From Rhizohabitans arisaemae (lineage in GTDB: Bacteria > Actinomycetota > Actinomycetes > Streptosporangiales > Streptosporangiaceae): a stretch of 64,000 bases of DNA. The translations under genes and the position numbers were made by a program. Below are positions 34,734-43,084 of the stretch, in pieces. Under the pieces are notes generated by a model that saw nothing but the letters and a program-made list of their open reading frames with translations, did not search any database and was not told the origin of the DNA. Every line of letters starts with the position of its first letter. The stretch's first letter is position 1. The stretch is taken from positions 930,001-994,000 of the forward strand of contig NZ_BLRH01000035.1 of assembly GCF_025996515.1 (NCBI RefSeq), in the 5' to 3' direction.

Positions 34734-36461
34734 TCACGGCGTGCCGCCGGAGTCGGGGAGGGCGGTCTGGAAGACCGCGCGGTACTCGGGGTTCTCCCAG
34801 AGCACCTGGTGGGACGCGTAGGCGCGGACCCGCCCGTCCTGGAGCCAGACCACCCGGTCGCTCCGCGCCGCGGTGGCCACCCGGTGGGTGACGATGAGGC
34901 GGGTGCGGTCGCCGAGGCGCTCGGTGAGGGCGGCGGTGACCTGGCGTTCGGTGACCGTGTCCAGGCTGGAGGTGGCGTCGTCGAGGACGAGCAGCCGCCC
35001 GTCCCGCGCGAACGCCCGGGCGAGCCCGATCCGCTGGGCCTCGCCGCCCGACATGGGGGCCTGCGCGATCGCCGTGGCGTAGCCGTGGGGGAGCCGCCGG
35101 ATGAACCCGTCGGCCCCGGCCTCCCGGGCGGCGGCGCGGATCCGCTCCTCGCCGGGGACGCGTGCGCCGAACCCGACGGCGTCGGCGACGGTCGCGCCGA
35201 GCAGGACCGGCAGCTCGAACGCGTAGCCCACGGCTCCGCGCAGCTCGTCGGCGGAGAGCCGGCGCAGGGGGATCCCGTCCAGGAGCACCGTGCCGGTGTC
35301 GGGGTCGAGGAGACGCCCGGCGACCGCGGCGAGGGTCGACTTGCCCGCCCCGACCGCGCCGACCACGGCGACGCACGAGCCGCCGGGGACGGTGAGGTCG
35401 ACGTCGGCCAGGATGTCCCGTCCGTCGAGCCGGACGCCGACTCCGCGGAGCTCCAGGCGGCCGGGGCCGCCCGGCAGGAAACCGTCGCCGTACGGCACCG
35501 CGGGGAGTTCGAAGAGGCCGGCCACCCGGCGGGCGGCGGCGCGGGCCCGGGCGACGCGCCCCACGTAGCCGAGGGCCGAGGCGATTCCGGCGCCGAGGAC
35601 GACGTAGCGGGCGGCGGCGAGGAGCTCGCCGACGGTGAGCGCGCCTTGGGCGAGCCGGACACCACCCACCGAGAGCACGGCGATCTCCAGAAACGGCACG
35701 ACGACCGCCGCCTGGACGCCGGCGTTGGCGTGGACCCGCCACAGGCGCAGCCCGGCCTCGCGCAGCCGGGGCAGCGGGACCAGGACGCGCCGTGTCTCCT
35801 CCGCCGCGGTTCCCGCGGCGGCGATCGTCCTGGCCCCGGTCAGGGCGTCCAGGAGCCGGGCGGAGATGTCGCCCTGCGCCTGCTGGTAGTCGGCGGCGAC
35901 CCCGGTGGTCTCGTGGAAGAAGGCCCGGAGCACCACGGCGATCAGCACCAGCCCGACGGCGAGGGTGAGGGAGAGCCACGGGTCGACGAGGGTGAGCACG
36001 ACCAGGCTGCCCGCCGCGGGGATGACCAGGGTGGCCGCGTTGATCACGGCTTCGGGGGCGCGGCCCACCTCTTCGGCGTTGACGCCGGTCCGGGTGAGCA
36101 GGTCTCCGTGGGTGAATCGCCGGGTGGAGGCGACCCCGGTGTCGAGGATGTGCCGGACGGTCCGGTGCCGGAGCCAGGCGGTGGCCCGGGCGCCGCCCGC
36201 CCCGCCGGCGAGGATGCCGAGGACGTCGCAGACGACGATGAGGGCGACGACCGCCACGCACGCCCAGAGCACGGGTCCGGCCGCACCCCCGGTGACGAGG
36301 GTGTCCACGGTCCGCCCGAGCAGGTGGGGCAGGGCGAGGTCGGCGACGGCCCCGGTGAGCGCCGTCACCGCGAGGATCGCGAGCCAGGGCCCGCCGCGCC
36401 GGGCCACGCCGGTGATCAGCCGCCCCGGCTCCGGTACGCCGGTCTGGTCGGGTGGGGGCAA
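34734..36461 (-). CDS. lanthipeptide ABC exporter, half-transporter 1
   Basis: A 575-residue membrane-ATPase fusion with Walker A VGAVGAGKST, signature MSGGEAQRIGLARA and Walker B LLVLDDATSSLD. The catalytic glutamate after Walker B is replaced by Asp, so its nucleotide site should be weak, as in asymmetric heterodimeric exporters. It has no N-terminal peptidase domain, so it does not cut the leader. The start is TTG at 36461 with GGGAGGA five bases upstream. It follows the precursor genes across a hairpin. Confidence 0.87.
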   Translation of the reverse strand: MPPPDQTGVPEPGRLITGVARRGGPWLAILAVTALTGAVADLALPHLLGRTVDTLVTGGAAGPVLWACVAVVALIVVCDVLGILAGGAGGARATAWLRHRTVRHILDTGVASTRRFTHGDLLTRTGVNAEEVGRAPEAVINAATLVIPAAGSLVVLTLVDPWLSLTLAVGLVLIAVVLRAFFHETTGVAADYQQAQGDISARLLDALTGARTIAAAGTAAEETRRVLVPLPRLREAGLRLWRVHANAGVQAAVVVPFLEIAVLSVGGVRLAQGALTVGELLAAARYVVLGAGIASALGYVGRVARARAAARRVAGLFELPAVPYGDGFLPGGPGRLELRGVGVRLDGRDILADVDLTVPGGSCVAVVGAVGAGKSTLAAVAGRLLDPDTGTVLLDGIPLRRLSADELRGAVGYAFELPVLLGATVADAVGFGARVPGEERIRAAAREAGADGFIRRLPHGYATAIAQAPMSGGEAQRIGLARAFARDGRLLVLDDATSSLDTVTERQVTAALTERLGDRTRLIVTHRVATAARSDRVVWLQDGRVRAYASHQVLWENPEYRAVFQTALPDSGGTP

Positions 36462-36517
36462 CGGGTCCTCCCTGGGAACCTCGGGTCGTCCGGGTCTGCC
36501 GGGACGCGCACGCCGAA

Positions 36518-36557
36518 GGCCCCGGGCGGGATGAGGAGCCTTACTCCGCCCAGGGCC
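36518..36557 (-). promoter_or_regulatory. attenuator-like hairpin between precursor and transporter
   Basis: Twelve-base arms (36518-36529 and 36546-36557) with one mismatch, which becomes a G-U pair in the minus-strand RNA, closing a 16-base loop. The stem begins 11 bases after the stop of the second precursor gene. Such a hairpin can end most transcripts after the precursor and let a few read through to the transporters. Confidence 0.6.
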
Positions 36558-36567
36558 CGCGGACGTG

Positions 36568-36702
36568 TTAGTGGTTGCCGCAGAGAATGCTGAGGCTGCT
36601 GTTCTCGTGCGGGGTGCAGCCGATGAGGCTCAGCGAGCTGCCGCCACCGTGGTGTCCGCCGCCGGCGGGGGCTTCCATGCCCTGAAGGTCGAGAAGTGCC
36701 AT
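36568..36702 (-). CDS. class III lanthipeptide precursor, copy 2
   Basis: A 44-residue peptide identical to that of copy 1, and identical in DNA over the 132 coding bases; only the stop differs (TAA). The leader begins MALLDLQGME, with the LLDLQ box recognised by LanKC enzymes. A GGGHHGGG linker leads to the core, which holds S22-x2-S25-x3-C29 and S35-x2-S38-x2-C41, the spacing used to form labionin or lanthionine rings. It resembles SapB (RamS) and AmfS. The ribosome-binding site AAGGAG precedes the ATG. It lies 205 bp from copy 1. Confidence 0.88.
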   Translation of the reverse strand: MALLDLQGMEAPAGGGHHGGGSSLSLIGCTPHENSSLSILCGNH

Positions 36703-36772
36703 GGTCCTACTCCTTAAGCGAGGGCCTGCTGAATGAGGGCCTGCCGGTGATGCACAAGCGACTGCGGGCGAC

Positions 36773-36907
36773 TCAGTGGTTGCCGCAGAGAATGCTGAGG
36801 CTGCTGTTCTCGTGCGGGGTGCAGCCGATGAGGCTCAGCGAGCTGCCGCCACCGTGGTGTCCGCCGCCGGCGGGGGCTTCCATGCCCTGAAGGTCGAGAA
36901 GTGCCAT
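36773..36907 (-). CDS. class III lanthipeptide precursor, copy 1
   Basis: A 44-residue SapB/AmfS-like precursor with leader MALLDLQGME, a Gly/His linker, and core SSLSLIGCTPHENSSLSILC plus GNH. Serines would be phosphorylated, eliminated to dehydroalanine and joined to the two cysteines by the LanKC enzyme encoded just upstream. The ribosome-binding site AAAGGAGG is very strong, as expected for a highly made precursor. The stop is TGA. Copy 2 follows after a 70-base spacer of different sequence. Confidence 0.9.
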   Translation of the reverse strand: MALLDLQGMEAPAGGGHHGGGSSLSLIGCTPHENSSLSILCGNH

Positions 36908-36945
36908 GTTTTCCTCCTTTCGAAGTGTGAGATGGGGTGTCCCGC

Positions 36946-39564
36946 TTAGCCGGTGGTGGCGAGAGGCTCTCCGCGGTCGAGCCCCCGCTCCGGTGTCCGG
37001 CCGGGCGGTTGGCAGAAGGGGAGGTGAACCGGCTGCTCGTGCAGCACGGTGCCGAGGGCGAGTAGGATCCCCGCCGTTCCCGTCGCAAGGTCCATGGAGA
37101 GCCGCAGCAGCTGGTTGCCGGGAAAGGCGAGTTCACCTCGGTAGGGCAGGGCGTGCCAGGCCAGCCGGGGGATCTGGTCGATCGCGCGGGGGTCGGGGTG
37201 GGGCACCCCGGGGCGCAGGCCCATCCCGAGCGCGGCGATGACGCTGCCCCGGCCGGCGAACAGCCCCGACTGCACGTAGTAGGGGAGTCCGGTCACCCGG
37301 ACGACGCCGTCGAGGGCCTCCCGGAACTCGGGGTCCTCCCGGTGCCCGAGGTACCTCGACAGGACCAGTCCGATGCCGAGCGACCCCTGGTCGAGGTAGA
37401 GGTTGGTGCGCCAGGTCTGCCGTACCTGGAGCTGACCGTCCTCGCGGACGACACACCTGCGCAGGTCCTGGCGCAGGGCGGTCGCCGCGTGGTCGAGCAG
37501 TCCGGTGTCGCCGGTCCGCTCGTAGGCGTGCAGGAAGAGCAGCGCGACGCCCGACGAGCCGTACAGCAGCCCGGCGTGCGGGTAGGCTCCCCCGCTGAAC
37601 TCGGGGACGTCCTCGACGCGGCCCAGCCGGTCGGCGGAGAGGTCGACGGCCCGCTGGGCGAGGCGGAGGAACTCCCCCTCGCCGGTCGTCTCGTGGAGGT
37701 GCAGCAGGTTGAGCCCGATGCCGGCCAGGCCGTCGTTGAGGTTCAGGCCGAGCAGCTCCCACCGCTCGCGCAGGCAGACCTCCACCAGGTCGAGGGCGTC
37801 CTGGCGATGTCCCAGCAGGTCAAGGACGTGTGCGACGCCGTGCAGGCCGTCGTAGAAGCCCACTCCGGTTCCCGGCTCCGGCTCCGCGGCGCGCTTGCGC
37901 AGCCAGTCCTCGTGGTCGGGGAAGCGCCCGGCCCCGGTCGTCGCCAGCGCGTAGAGGACCCCGGCGGCGCCGTACCCGAGGTTGATCCCGCCGCCGGGCA
38001 GGAACTGGGCGATGTCCCCGGGGAAGAGCCGGTCGGAGCGTTCGGGTGTGGCCGAGGCGAGGATGGCGCGGCGCATGGACTCGCGGACCCGGGTCCAGTT
38101 CTCCGGACCCGGTACGGGGACGTCCGGCTTGGCCGGGGCGGCGGCGCTCCGGGGGTCGCCGAGAATCGTGCGGACCGCTTCGTCGACGTAGGCGCGCCGC
38201 ACCGGGAACGTCGTGGCGACGAGTTCGGCCAGCTGCCGCACCTTGGGGCGGTGCATCCACAGGAGCACGGTGGCCTGCGGGGCGAACAGCCCGAGCCGCA
38301 GGCAGGCCAGGGCGTACTCGTCGACCTCGACGCCGACCCGGTCGGGCGGCGCCCCGAAGCCCGGGTGCGCCAGGGCGGAACGGGTCCGGTCCTGCGTGAG
38401 GGTCGCGACCTCGAAGTCGATGAGGACCGGCCGGTCGTCCTCGCCCACCAGGATGTTCAGCGGGTGCAGGTCGCCGAAGACCACCCCGCGCCCGTGCAGC
38501 TCCCGCACGGTCTGTTCCACCCGGGACAGCATGCCGACCACCCAGTCCGCGTACTCGGCGACGTCGGAGGGCTCGCAGTCCGCCCGGATCAGCGGGTGCC
38601 GCTGGATCGCGGTCTGGCTCAGGGTCGTCCCGTCCACGAACTCCTCGACCAGGAAGTGGTGGTCGCCCAGGGTGAAGTAGTCGATCAGGGCGGGCACCGC
38701 GTCCAGTCCGGCGAGGCGCTCCAGCATGTCGCGTTCGTGCCGCAGGCGGGCGACCGCGTCGCGCCCGGCGGCGTCCAGGCCGGCGTGCGGCCGCCCCTCC
38801 TTCAGGATGACCTTGGTCCCGGTCCTGGTGTCCACCCCCTGGTAGACGCCTCCGCCGTTGGAGAAGTGCAGGACCTGCTCGATCCGGTAGGGCAGTCCGG
38901 CGACGGTCACCGCGTTGCGCGCGGCCAGGTGCGGGGTGAGGAAGCCGGGGAGCGTGACCCACTCCGGGACCGCGAAGGTGGGTCCGCGCCGGTCGGGGAC
39001 GAGCTCGCCGTCGGCGTTCTCGATCGCCAGGACCCGCTCGCCGCTCTCGGTGACGCAGTGCCGCTCGGCGAAGCCGCCGTAGCGCACGTACAGCGGTCCG
39101 GGGCCGTAGCGCAGGTCGCTCAGGATGTAGGGCCCTTCGACGCCGTCGAGGATCCCGGAGAGCTCGTCCAGGACGAGCTTGAGCCGCTCCTCGTCCACGG
39201 GGTAGATCGTCACGAGCTTGCCGCTCGCCCCGCGGGCGGCGTACTTGGAGTTGGCCATCATCAGGACGCGCGCGCCGCGCAGGAACTTGAAGGCGATCCC
39301 CGCGTTCGTGCAGTAGTCCCAGACGGCGTTCAGCGTGCGGTCGACGTCGTCGCGGCAGGCCGAGATGTGGATCTTCCAGCCCTGTGACGGCAGCCGGTGT
39401 CCCTCGGGTGCGTAGTGCATCCAGGTGTCGGTCTCCTGGTGCTGCCATCCCTCCGGCAGGGGCCGGGCGAGAATCGGGAAATCCGGGTGCTCGGCTCGCC
39501 GCTTGTCAAGTGTGTCGTAGAAGAGCGGGTCGGCGAGGCAGTAGATCTCATACTTGTCGATCAT
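36946..39564 (-). CDS. class III lanthionine synthetase LanKC (RamC/AmfT-like)
   Basis: An 872-residue trifunctional enzyme. The N-terminal lyase region (about 1-220) is followed by a kinase domain (about 230-510) with catalytic loop FGDLHPLN and metal motif IDFE, and a C-terminal LanC-like cyclase (about 530-850, GYGAAGVLYAL, GLAGIGLNLL, GSSGVALLFL). The cyclase lacks the Cys-Cys-His zinc ligands, which marks class III rather than class IV. It phosphorylates, eliminates and cyclises the 44-residue precursors encoded next. AAAGGAGG precedes the ATG at 39564. Confidence 0.95.
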   Translation of the reverse strand: MIDKYEIYCLADPLFYDTLDKRRAEHPDFPILARPLPEGWQHQETDTWMHYAPEGHRLPSQGWKIHISACRDDVDRTLNAVWDYCTNAGIAFKFLRGARVLMMANSKYAARGASGKLVTIYPVDEERLKLVLDELSGILDGVEGPYILSDLRYGPGPLYVRYGGFAERHCVTESGERVLAIENADGELVPDRRGPTFAVPEWVTLPGFLTPHLAARNAVTVAGLPYRIEQVLHFSNGGGVYQGVDTRTGTKVILKEGRPHAGLDAAGRDAVARLRHERDMLERLAGLDAVPALIDYFTLGDHHFLVEEFVDGTTLSQTAIQRHPLIRADCEPSDVAEYADWVVGMLSRVEQTVRELHGRGVVFGDLHPLNILVGEDDRPVLIDFEVATLTQDRTRSALAHPGFGAPPDRVGVEVDEYALACLRLGLFAPQATVLLWMHRPKVRQLAELVATTFPVRRAYVDEAVRTILGDPRSAAAPAKPDVPVPGPENWTRVRESMRRAILASATPERSDRLFPGDIAQFLPGGGINLGYGAAGVLYALATTGAGRFPDHEDWLRKRAAEPEPGTGVGFYDGLHGVAHVLDLLGHRQDALDLVEVCLRERWELLGLNLNDGLAGIGLNLLHLHETTGEGEFLRLAQRAVDLSADRLGRVEDVPEFSGGAYPHAGLLYGSSGVALLFLHAYERTGDTGLLDHAATALRQDLRRCVVREDGQLQVRQTWRTNLYLDQGSLGIGLVLSRYLGHREDPEFREALDGVVRVTGLPYYVQSGLFAGRGSVIAALGMGLRPGVPHPDPRAIDQIPRLAWHALPYRGELAFPGNQLLRLSMDLATGTAGILLALGTVLHEQPVHLPFCQPPGRTPERGLDRGEPLATTG

Positions 39565-39682
39565 GAGATAGCCTCCTTTGCGCGGTCAAGGAGAGATAAT
39601 TCCGGCTAGCCCCAGCAATGCCTAGTTACATACGCCACCGTCGCTATATGCGAATCTCACATAGGGAGTCGTGAATCCGGTC

Positions 39683-39698
39683 ACGCCGATATCGGCGT
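39683..39698. promoter_or_regulatory. perfect 16-bp palindrome before lanKC
   Basis: ACGCCGATATCGGCGT is fully self-complementary and lies 119 bases upstream of the LanKC start, between it and the sensor-kinase stop. It may be an operator of the lanthipeptide operon or a short terminator of the kinase gene. Confidence 0.45.
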
Positions 39699-39716
39699 AC
39701 CAGGGGAGAGCCGTGG

Positions 39717-40424
39717 TCAGGCGAGCTTTCCGGGGACGGCCACCGTCAGGGTGAAGCGGCCGTCGGCACTGCGCACGTCGGACCGCCCGGCCACCGCGGC
39801 GACGCGGTCGCGCACATTCGCCAGGCCCTCGCCCGCCATGACCGTCCGGGTGCACCCCCGGACCCCGTCGTTGGCCACGGTCAGGGTGATCAAGCCGTCG
39901 GCGTCCCGGAGATCGATCTCGCATCGGCGGGCGGCGCTGTGCCGCAGCACGTTGGTGACCGCCTCGCGCAGCACCGTGGCGAGCAGGTCGCCGGTCTCCC
40001 GGTCCGGCTCCGCGGGTCCGGTGAACACGCAGGCGACGCCCGCGGCGGCGAGCGCCGCGCGCAGGCCGGCCACCTCGTCGGCGAAACGGGTTCCGCGGTA
40101 CCCCGCGGCGAGCTCGCGGAGCTCGACGGCGGCGAGCCGGAGCGACTCGATCACCACGGTGAGCTCGGCGTGGACGGCGGGCAGGTGCTCGGACAGGCCG
40201 CGTGCCGTGTCGCCGTGGAGCCGGGCCACCCAGAGCCGGTGCCCGACGAGGTCGTGGAGGTCTCGGGCGAAGCCCGTACGGACCTCGGCCACCGCCCGCG
40301 CGGCGACCTCCACCTGCCGCGACCGGATCCGGCGCAGCCGGACCGTGAGCCGCCAGACGGCACAGGTAAGCACCGCGACGGGGAGCAGAGAGATCGCCGA
40401 CAGTACCCAAAGGGAATCGAGCAC
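39717..40424 (-). CDS. two-component sensor histidine kinase, short (HisKA_3)
   Basis: A 235-residue kinase with one N-terminal membrane helix and no extracellular sensor. The phospho-accepting helix reads FARDLHDLVGHRL (NarL-type partner), and the ATPase has LREAVTNVLRHSAA and GEGLANVRDRV. It most likely phosphorylates a NarL-type response regulator; the RamR-like protein at 32223 is the nearest candidate. It lies just upstream of LanKC on the same strand. Its promoter region carries a strong inverted repeat. Confidence 0.87.
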   Translation of the reverse strand: MLDSLWVLSAISLLPVAVLTCAVWRLTVRLRRIRSRQVEVAARAVAEVRTGFARDLHDLVGHRLWVARLHGDTARGLSEHLPAVHAELTVVIESLRLAAVELRELAAGYRGTRFADEVAGLRAALAAAGVACVFTGPAEPDRETGDLLATVLREAVTNVLRHSAARRCEIDLRDADGLITLTVANDGVRGCTRTVMAGEGLANVRDRVAAVAGRSDVRSADGRFTLTVAVPGKLA

Positions 40425-40440
40425 CGAAATCTCGATTTAT

Positions 40441-40470
40441 GAGTTGATAAAGTAATTAATATATCAACTC
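40441..40470. promoter_or_regulatory. inverted repeat in AT-rich promoter of the sensor kinase
   Basis: Perfect nine-base arms GAGTTGATA (40441-40449) and TATCAACTC (40462-40470) around a 12-base AT spacer. The similarity extends outward (ATTTAT before and ATAAAT after, offset by two bases). It lies 17 bases ahead of the kinase start, within a sharply AT-rich patch between the two biosynthetic loci. Confidence 0.65.
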
Positions 40471-40602
40471 TGATAAATTCTAGAATGTCAAGTAGATGGG
40501 TAAAATCGATATGGCAAGCGGAGTCAAGCCGGGGTTACGGATTACCGGAGCCACGGATTCCGGGCTGGGCCGATCGCGGTGAACGACCGGCCCGGCCTCG
40601 CG

Positions 40603-41724
40603 TCACGGGAGCGGTACGGCGGGCACGCCCTCGTGGACCGCGGTCAGGCCCCGCGCGTAGAGGTGGCGGGCGAACCGCATGAGCGTCGCGAGGTGGGGGG
40701 TCCACAGCTCGCCCTGGGCGTCGCCGTCGAGGCCCGACTCCAGGTAGGACAGGAGCGCGGCGTCCCTCGTCGCGTCGTCCGGGAGCACCCCGTCCGGGCC
40801 CGGGCCGGCCGCCGCGACGGCCCAGCCGAGGGTGTGGCAGGCCAGGCAGAGCTCACGCAGGAACCGCAGGGCCCGCGGCGCCCGCCCGGGCAGCGGTGTC
40901 GGCAGCGGGGAGAGTTCCCTGGCCATGCCCATCACCTGTTCCCAGGTGACCCCGACCCGGGCCAGATGCGCCTGCCGGTCGAGCGGGCCCTCGACGGGGT
41001 CGCACAGCAGGGACTCGCCGAGGACGAACATCGGCCGGTTCGGGGGGTGCCACAGGACCGGCTCCGCACCGTTCTCCCGGTACCGCCCGGCGGGGTCGGC
41101 GAAGCAGACCGACCGGCGCAGGCCGTGGTGGTCGTTGCCGGCCAGGCTCGGCAGTTCGCGGTGGTCGACCAGGTTGGGCACCCGGAGCAGGGCGGGGTGG
41201 CCGTTCGGGGCGAGGAACTCGGCGAGTCTTTCGTCGTCGCCCCGCGAGCCGGGGTCGGGGCGGGTTCGGCACCACGCGGTGAACGCGTGCGCGACCTCGC
41301 AGGGCGCGATCACCGCGAGGGTGGGGAAGTACTCGTCCGCCGCCGCGACGACCCACGTGTAACCGGCGAGCAGCGCCACCCGGGAGGCCGCGCCGTTGGA
41401 GCTGACGGAGTTGGCGTACAGCGACAGCACCGCGTCGGGGAACCGCCGGGCCGCCCGCTCGGCCGCGGCCGGCAGGGACGGGACGGGCTCGACGTCGTCC
41501 TGGACGACCAGGTGATGCGTGGTCCCGTCCGGGCAGCGGGACCACGCCGCGAGCGCGGTGCGGAGCGGGTTCGGCGGGCCGTCGGGCTTCGGGTCGTAGA
41601 CGATCCCCGTCGCGTCCCCCAGCCGCTCGGCCAGGGCTTCGGCCGCCTCGGCCCGCCGGGGGTGGGCCATCACCGTGACGCCGACCGCGACGCGGCTGCC
41701 GTCAGCGCGCGGTGGGCTCGGCAT
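40603..41724 (-). CDS. GT-A glycosyltransferase-like protein
   Basis: A 373-residue soluble protein. The N-terminal half has a nucleotide-sugar transferase look: VAVGVTVMAHPRRAEAAEAL, then HHLVVQDDVEPVPSL with an acidic D-D-x-E in the place of a GT-A metal motif, and later ANSVSSNGAASR. The C-terminal half is helical and unplaced. I recognise only the fold tendency. Its ATG lies 23 bases inside the upstream unknown gene, so it is the last gene of a coupled set in the radical-SAM RiPP locus. Confidence 0.6.
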   Translation of the reverse strand: MPSPPRADGSRVAVGVTVMAHPRRAEAAEALAERLGDATGIVYDPKPDGPPNPLRTALAAWSRCPDGTTHHLVVQDDVEPVPSLPAAAERAARRFPDAVLSLYANSVSSNGAASRVALLAGYTWVVAAADEYFPTLAVIAPCEVAHAFTAWCRTRPDPGSRGDDERLAEFLAPNGHPALLRVPNLVDHRELPSLAGNDHHGLRRSVCFADPAGRYRENGAEPVLWHPPNRPMFVLGESLLCDPVEGPLDRQAHLARVGVTWEQVMGMARELSPLPTPLPGRAPRALRFLRELCLACHTLGWAVAAAGPGPDGVLPDDATRDAALLSYLESGLDGDAQGELWTPHLATLMRFARHLYARGLTAVHEGVPAVPLP

Positions 41725-43084
41725 AGGGCCCCGCCTCCCAGACGTCTTCGGGCGCGAGCCGGTCGAACAGGGACAGCAGCGAGCCGATCGCCCGTTCGAT
41801 CGCGCCCATCTGCTGGCGCATCGCCTCCGGCGGGGGTGCCTCCGCCAGATCGAGCCGGGCCGCCTCCTCGACGGCGAGCTGGGTGAAGGCGAGCAGCCCC
41901 TCCAGGGCGTGCCGGTGGGCGGGCAGGTCGGCCCGGATCCCCGGGTCGCCGTGCCGCCAGGCCCGCAGCCCGGTGCGGAGCGCCTGAACCTGCTCGAGCG
42001 CGGTCGGCAGGTCGGTGCCGACGAGGCTGTGGAAACCCATTCCCGCCATCGAGGCGACGCCCGGCGGCAGCAGGTCGAAGGCGCCGATCTGGCCGCGGAG
42101 GTACTCGGCGACGCGGGCGGTCTGCCGTTCGGCCCGAGCCAGGTCGGCGAAGTCCGCCGACGGCGTCTGCCCGGCCCGCGGCGGGACGGGGCCGGGCGTG
42201 GGGCGGGCGTGCCGGGGGTCGGCGTGCAGCCGTACGACGCGGCGCTTCTGGATGGGAACCGGCTCGCCGCCGCCGATCAGGGTGGCGACGATCATCTCGG
42301 TCATCTCCGCGGCGACCAGGTCGCCGGTCTCGGCGTCCACCTGGATGTACCCCAGGTAGGACGACCGCCCGTCCTGGGTGAGCGGACCGGCGCGCACGGT
42401 GAGCTCGCAGTCGAGGCAGGAGAAGGAGTAGACGGCGGTCGGCCGGTTGTCCGTGACCCCGTATCCGATCTTGGTCGCGGTCATCGGCGCGTTGCGGAAC
42501 ATGGCGCTGGTGGAGGGGTCGGAGAAGCGCATGTCCGCCCAGGTCCCGGAGATGCGTTCGAGTTCCGAAACGACCCCGAGGCGGTTCAGCCCGGGCGTGC
42601 CGGTCATCTGGGTACAGAGCATCTCGAAGGCGAGCACGTCCCAGGTGAGCATGAGGAGCAGGTCGACCGCGGGCGCCTTGGGCAGGTCGGGGTAGGCCAC
42701 CTGCACGGCGCCGGGTTCGGGGTTCTCCGCCGGGCCGGCGCCCGGCCCCTCGGCGACGCTGTGGGTGAGCAGGGAGTTGAACCCCTGCCCCCGCGCGAAG
42801 GTCCACTCCCGCCGGGGACCGGGGCCCTTGGGGCTGCCCGTCGCGGCGTGCACGCTCTGCCAGACGTAGCGGACCGGGACCGCGGCGGCCGAGCCGCCGA
42901 GTACCTCCCGGTCGACGACCCCGTCCACCTCCTGCCAGCGGTACGGCACACCGCGCGGGGTGAGGAAGTCGTTGCGCATCCGGACGTGCAGCCGGTACGG
43001 GAACTCCGGGTCGAGCCTGCGGCGCCGGCTGACCTGCGCTCCGGTCACCGCCGCGACGAGCTCGCCCGGGCCGCCCCCGCTCAC
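41702..43084 (-). CDS. unknown RiPP-locus protein
   Basis: A 460-residue soluble protein that I do not recognise. The middle has a beta-rich part with hydrophobic strands (VDLLLMLTWDVLAFEML, AVYSFSCLDCELTV, SSYLGYIQVDAETGDLVAAEM), and the C-terminal 130 residues are helical (ADLARAERQTARVAEYL onward). There is no signal peptide and no metal-binding cluster. The GTG start overlaps the stop of the glycosyltransferase-like gene (GTGA, 43081-43084), so it is translationally coupled. Context suggests an accessory role in making or tailoring the peptide. Confidence 0.65.
   Translation of the reverse strand: MSGGGPGELVAAVTGAQVSRRRRLDPEFPYRLHVRMRNDFLTPRGVPYRWQEVDGVVDREVLGGSAAAVPVRYVWQSVHAATGSPKGPGPRREWTFARGQGFNSLLTHSVAEGPGAGPAENPEPGAVQVAYPDLPKAPAVDLLLMLTWDVLAFEMLCTQMTGTPGLNRLGVVSELERISGTWADMRFSDPSTSAMFRNAPMTATKIGYGVTDNRPTAVYSFSCLDCELTVRAGPLTQDGRSSYLGYIQVDAETGDLVAAEMTEMIVATLIGGGEPVPIQKRRVVRLHADPRHARPTPGPVPPRAGQTPSADFADLARAERQTARVAEYLRGQIGAFDLLPPGVASMAGMGFHSLVGTDLPTALEQVQALRTGLRAWRHGDPGIRADLPAHRHALEGLLAFTQLAVEEAARLDLAEAPPPEAMRQQMGAIERAIGSLLSLFDRLAPEDVWEAGPYAEPTAR

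Noticed and set aside
32900-35665. Single 921-residue ABC protein
   Set aside because: The first 340 residues are a shadow of the neighbouring transporter. The ATG at 34651 has a good ribosome-binding site and gives a normal half-transporter.
36946-39564. Class IV LanL synthetase
   Set aside because: The cyclase domain lacks the Cys-Cys-His zinc ligands required in class IV, so class III is the better call.
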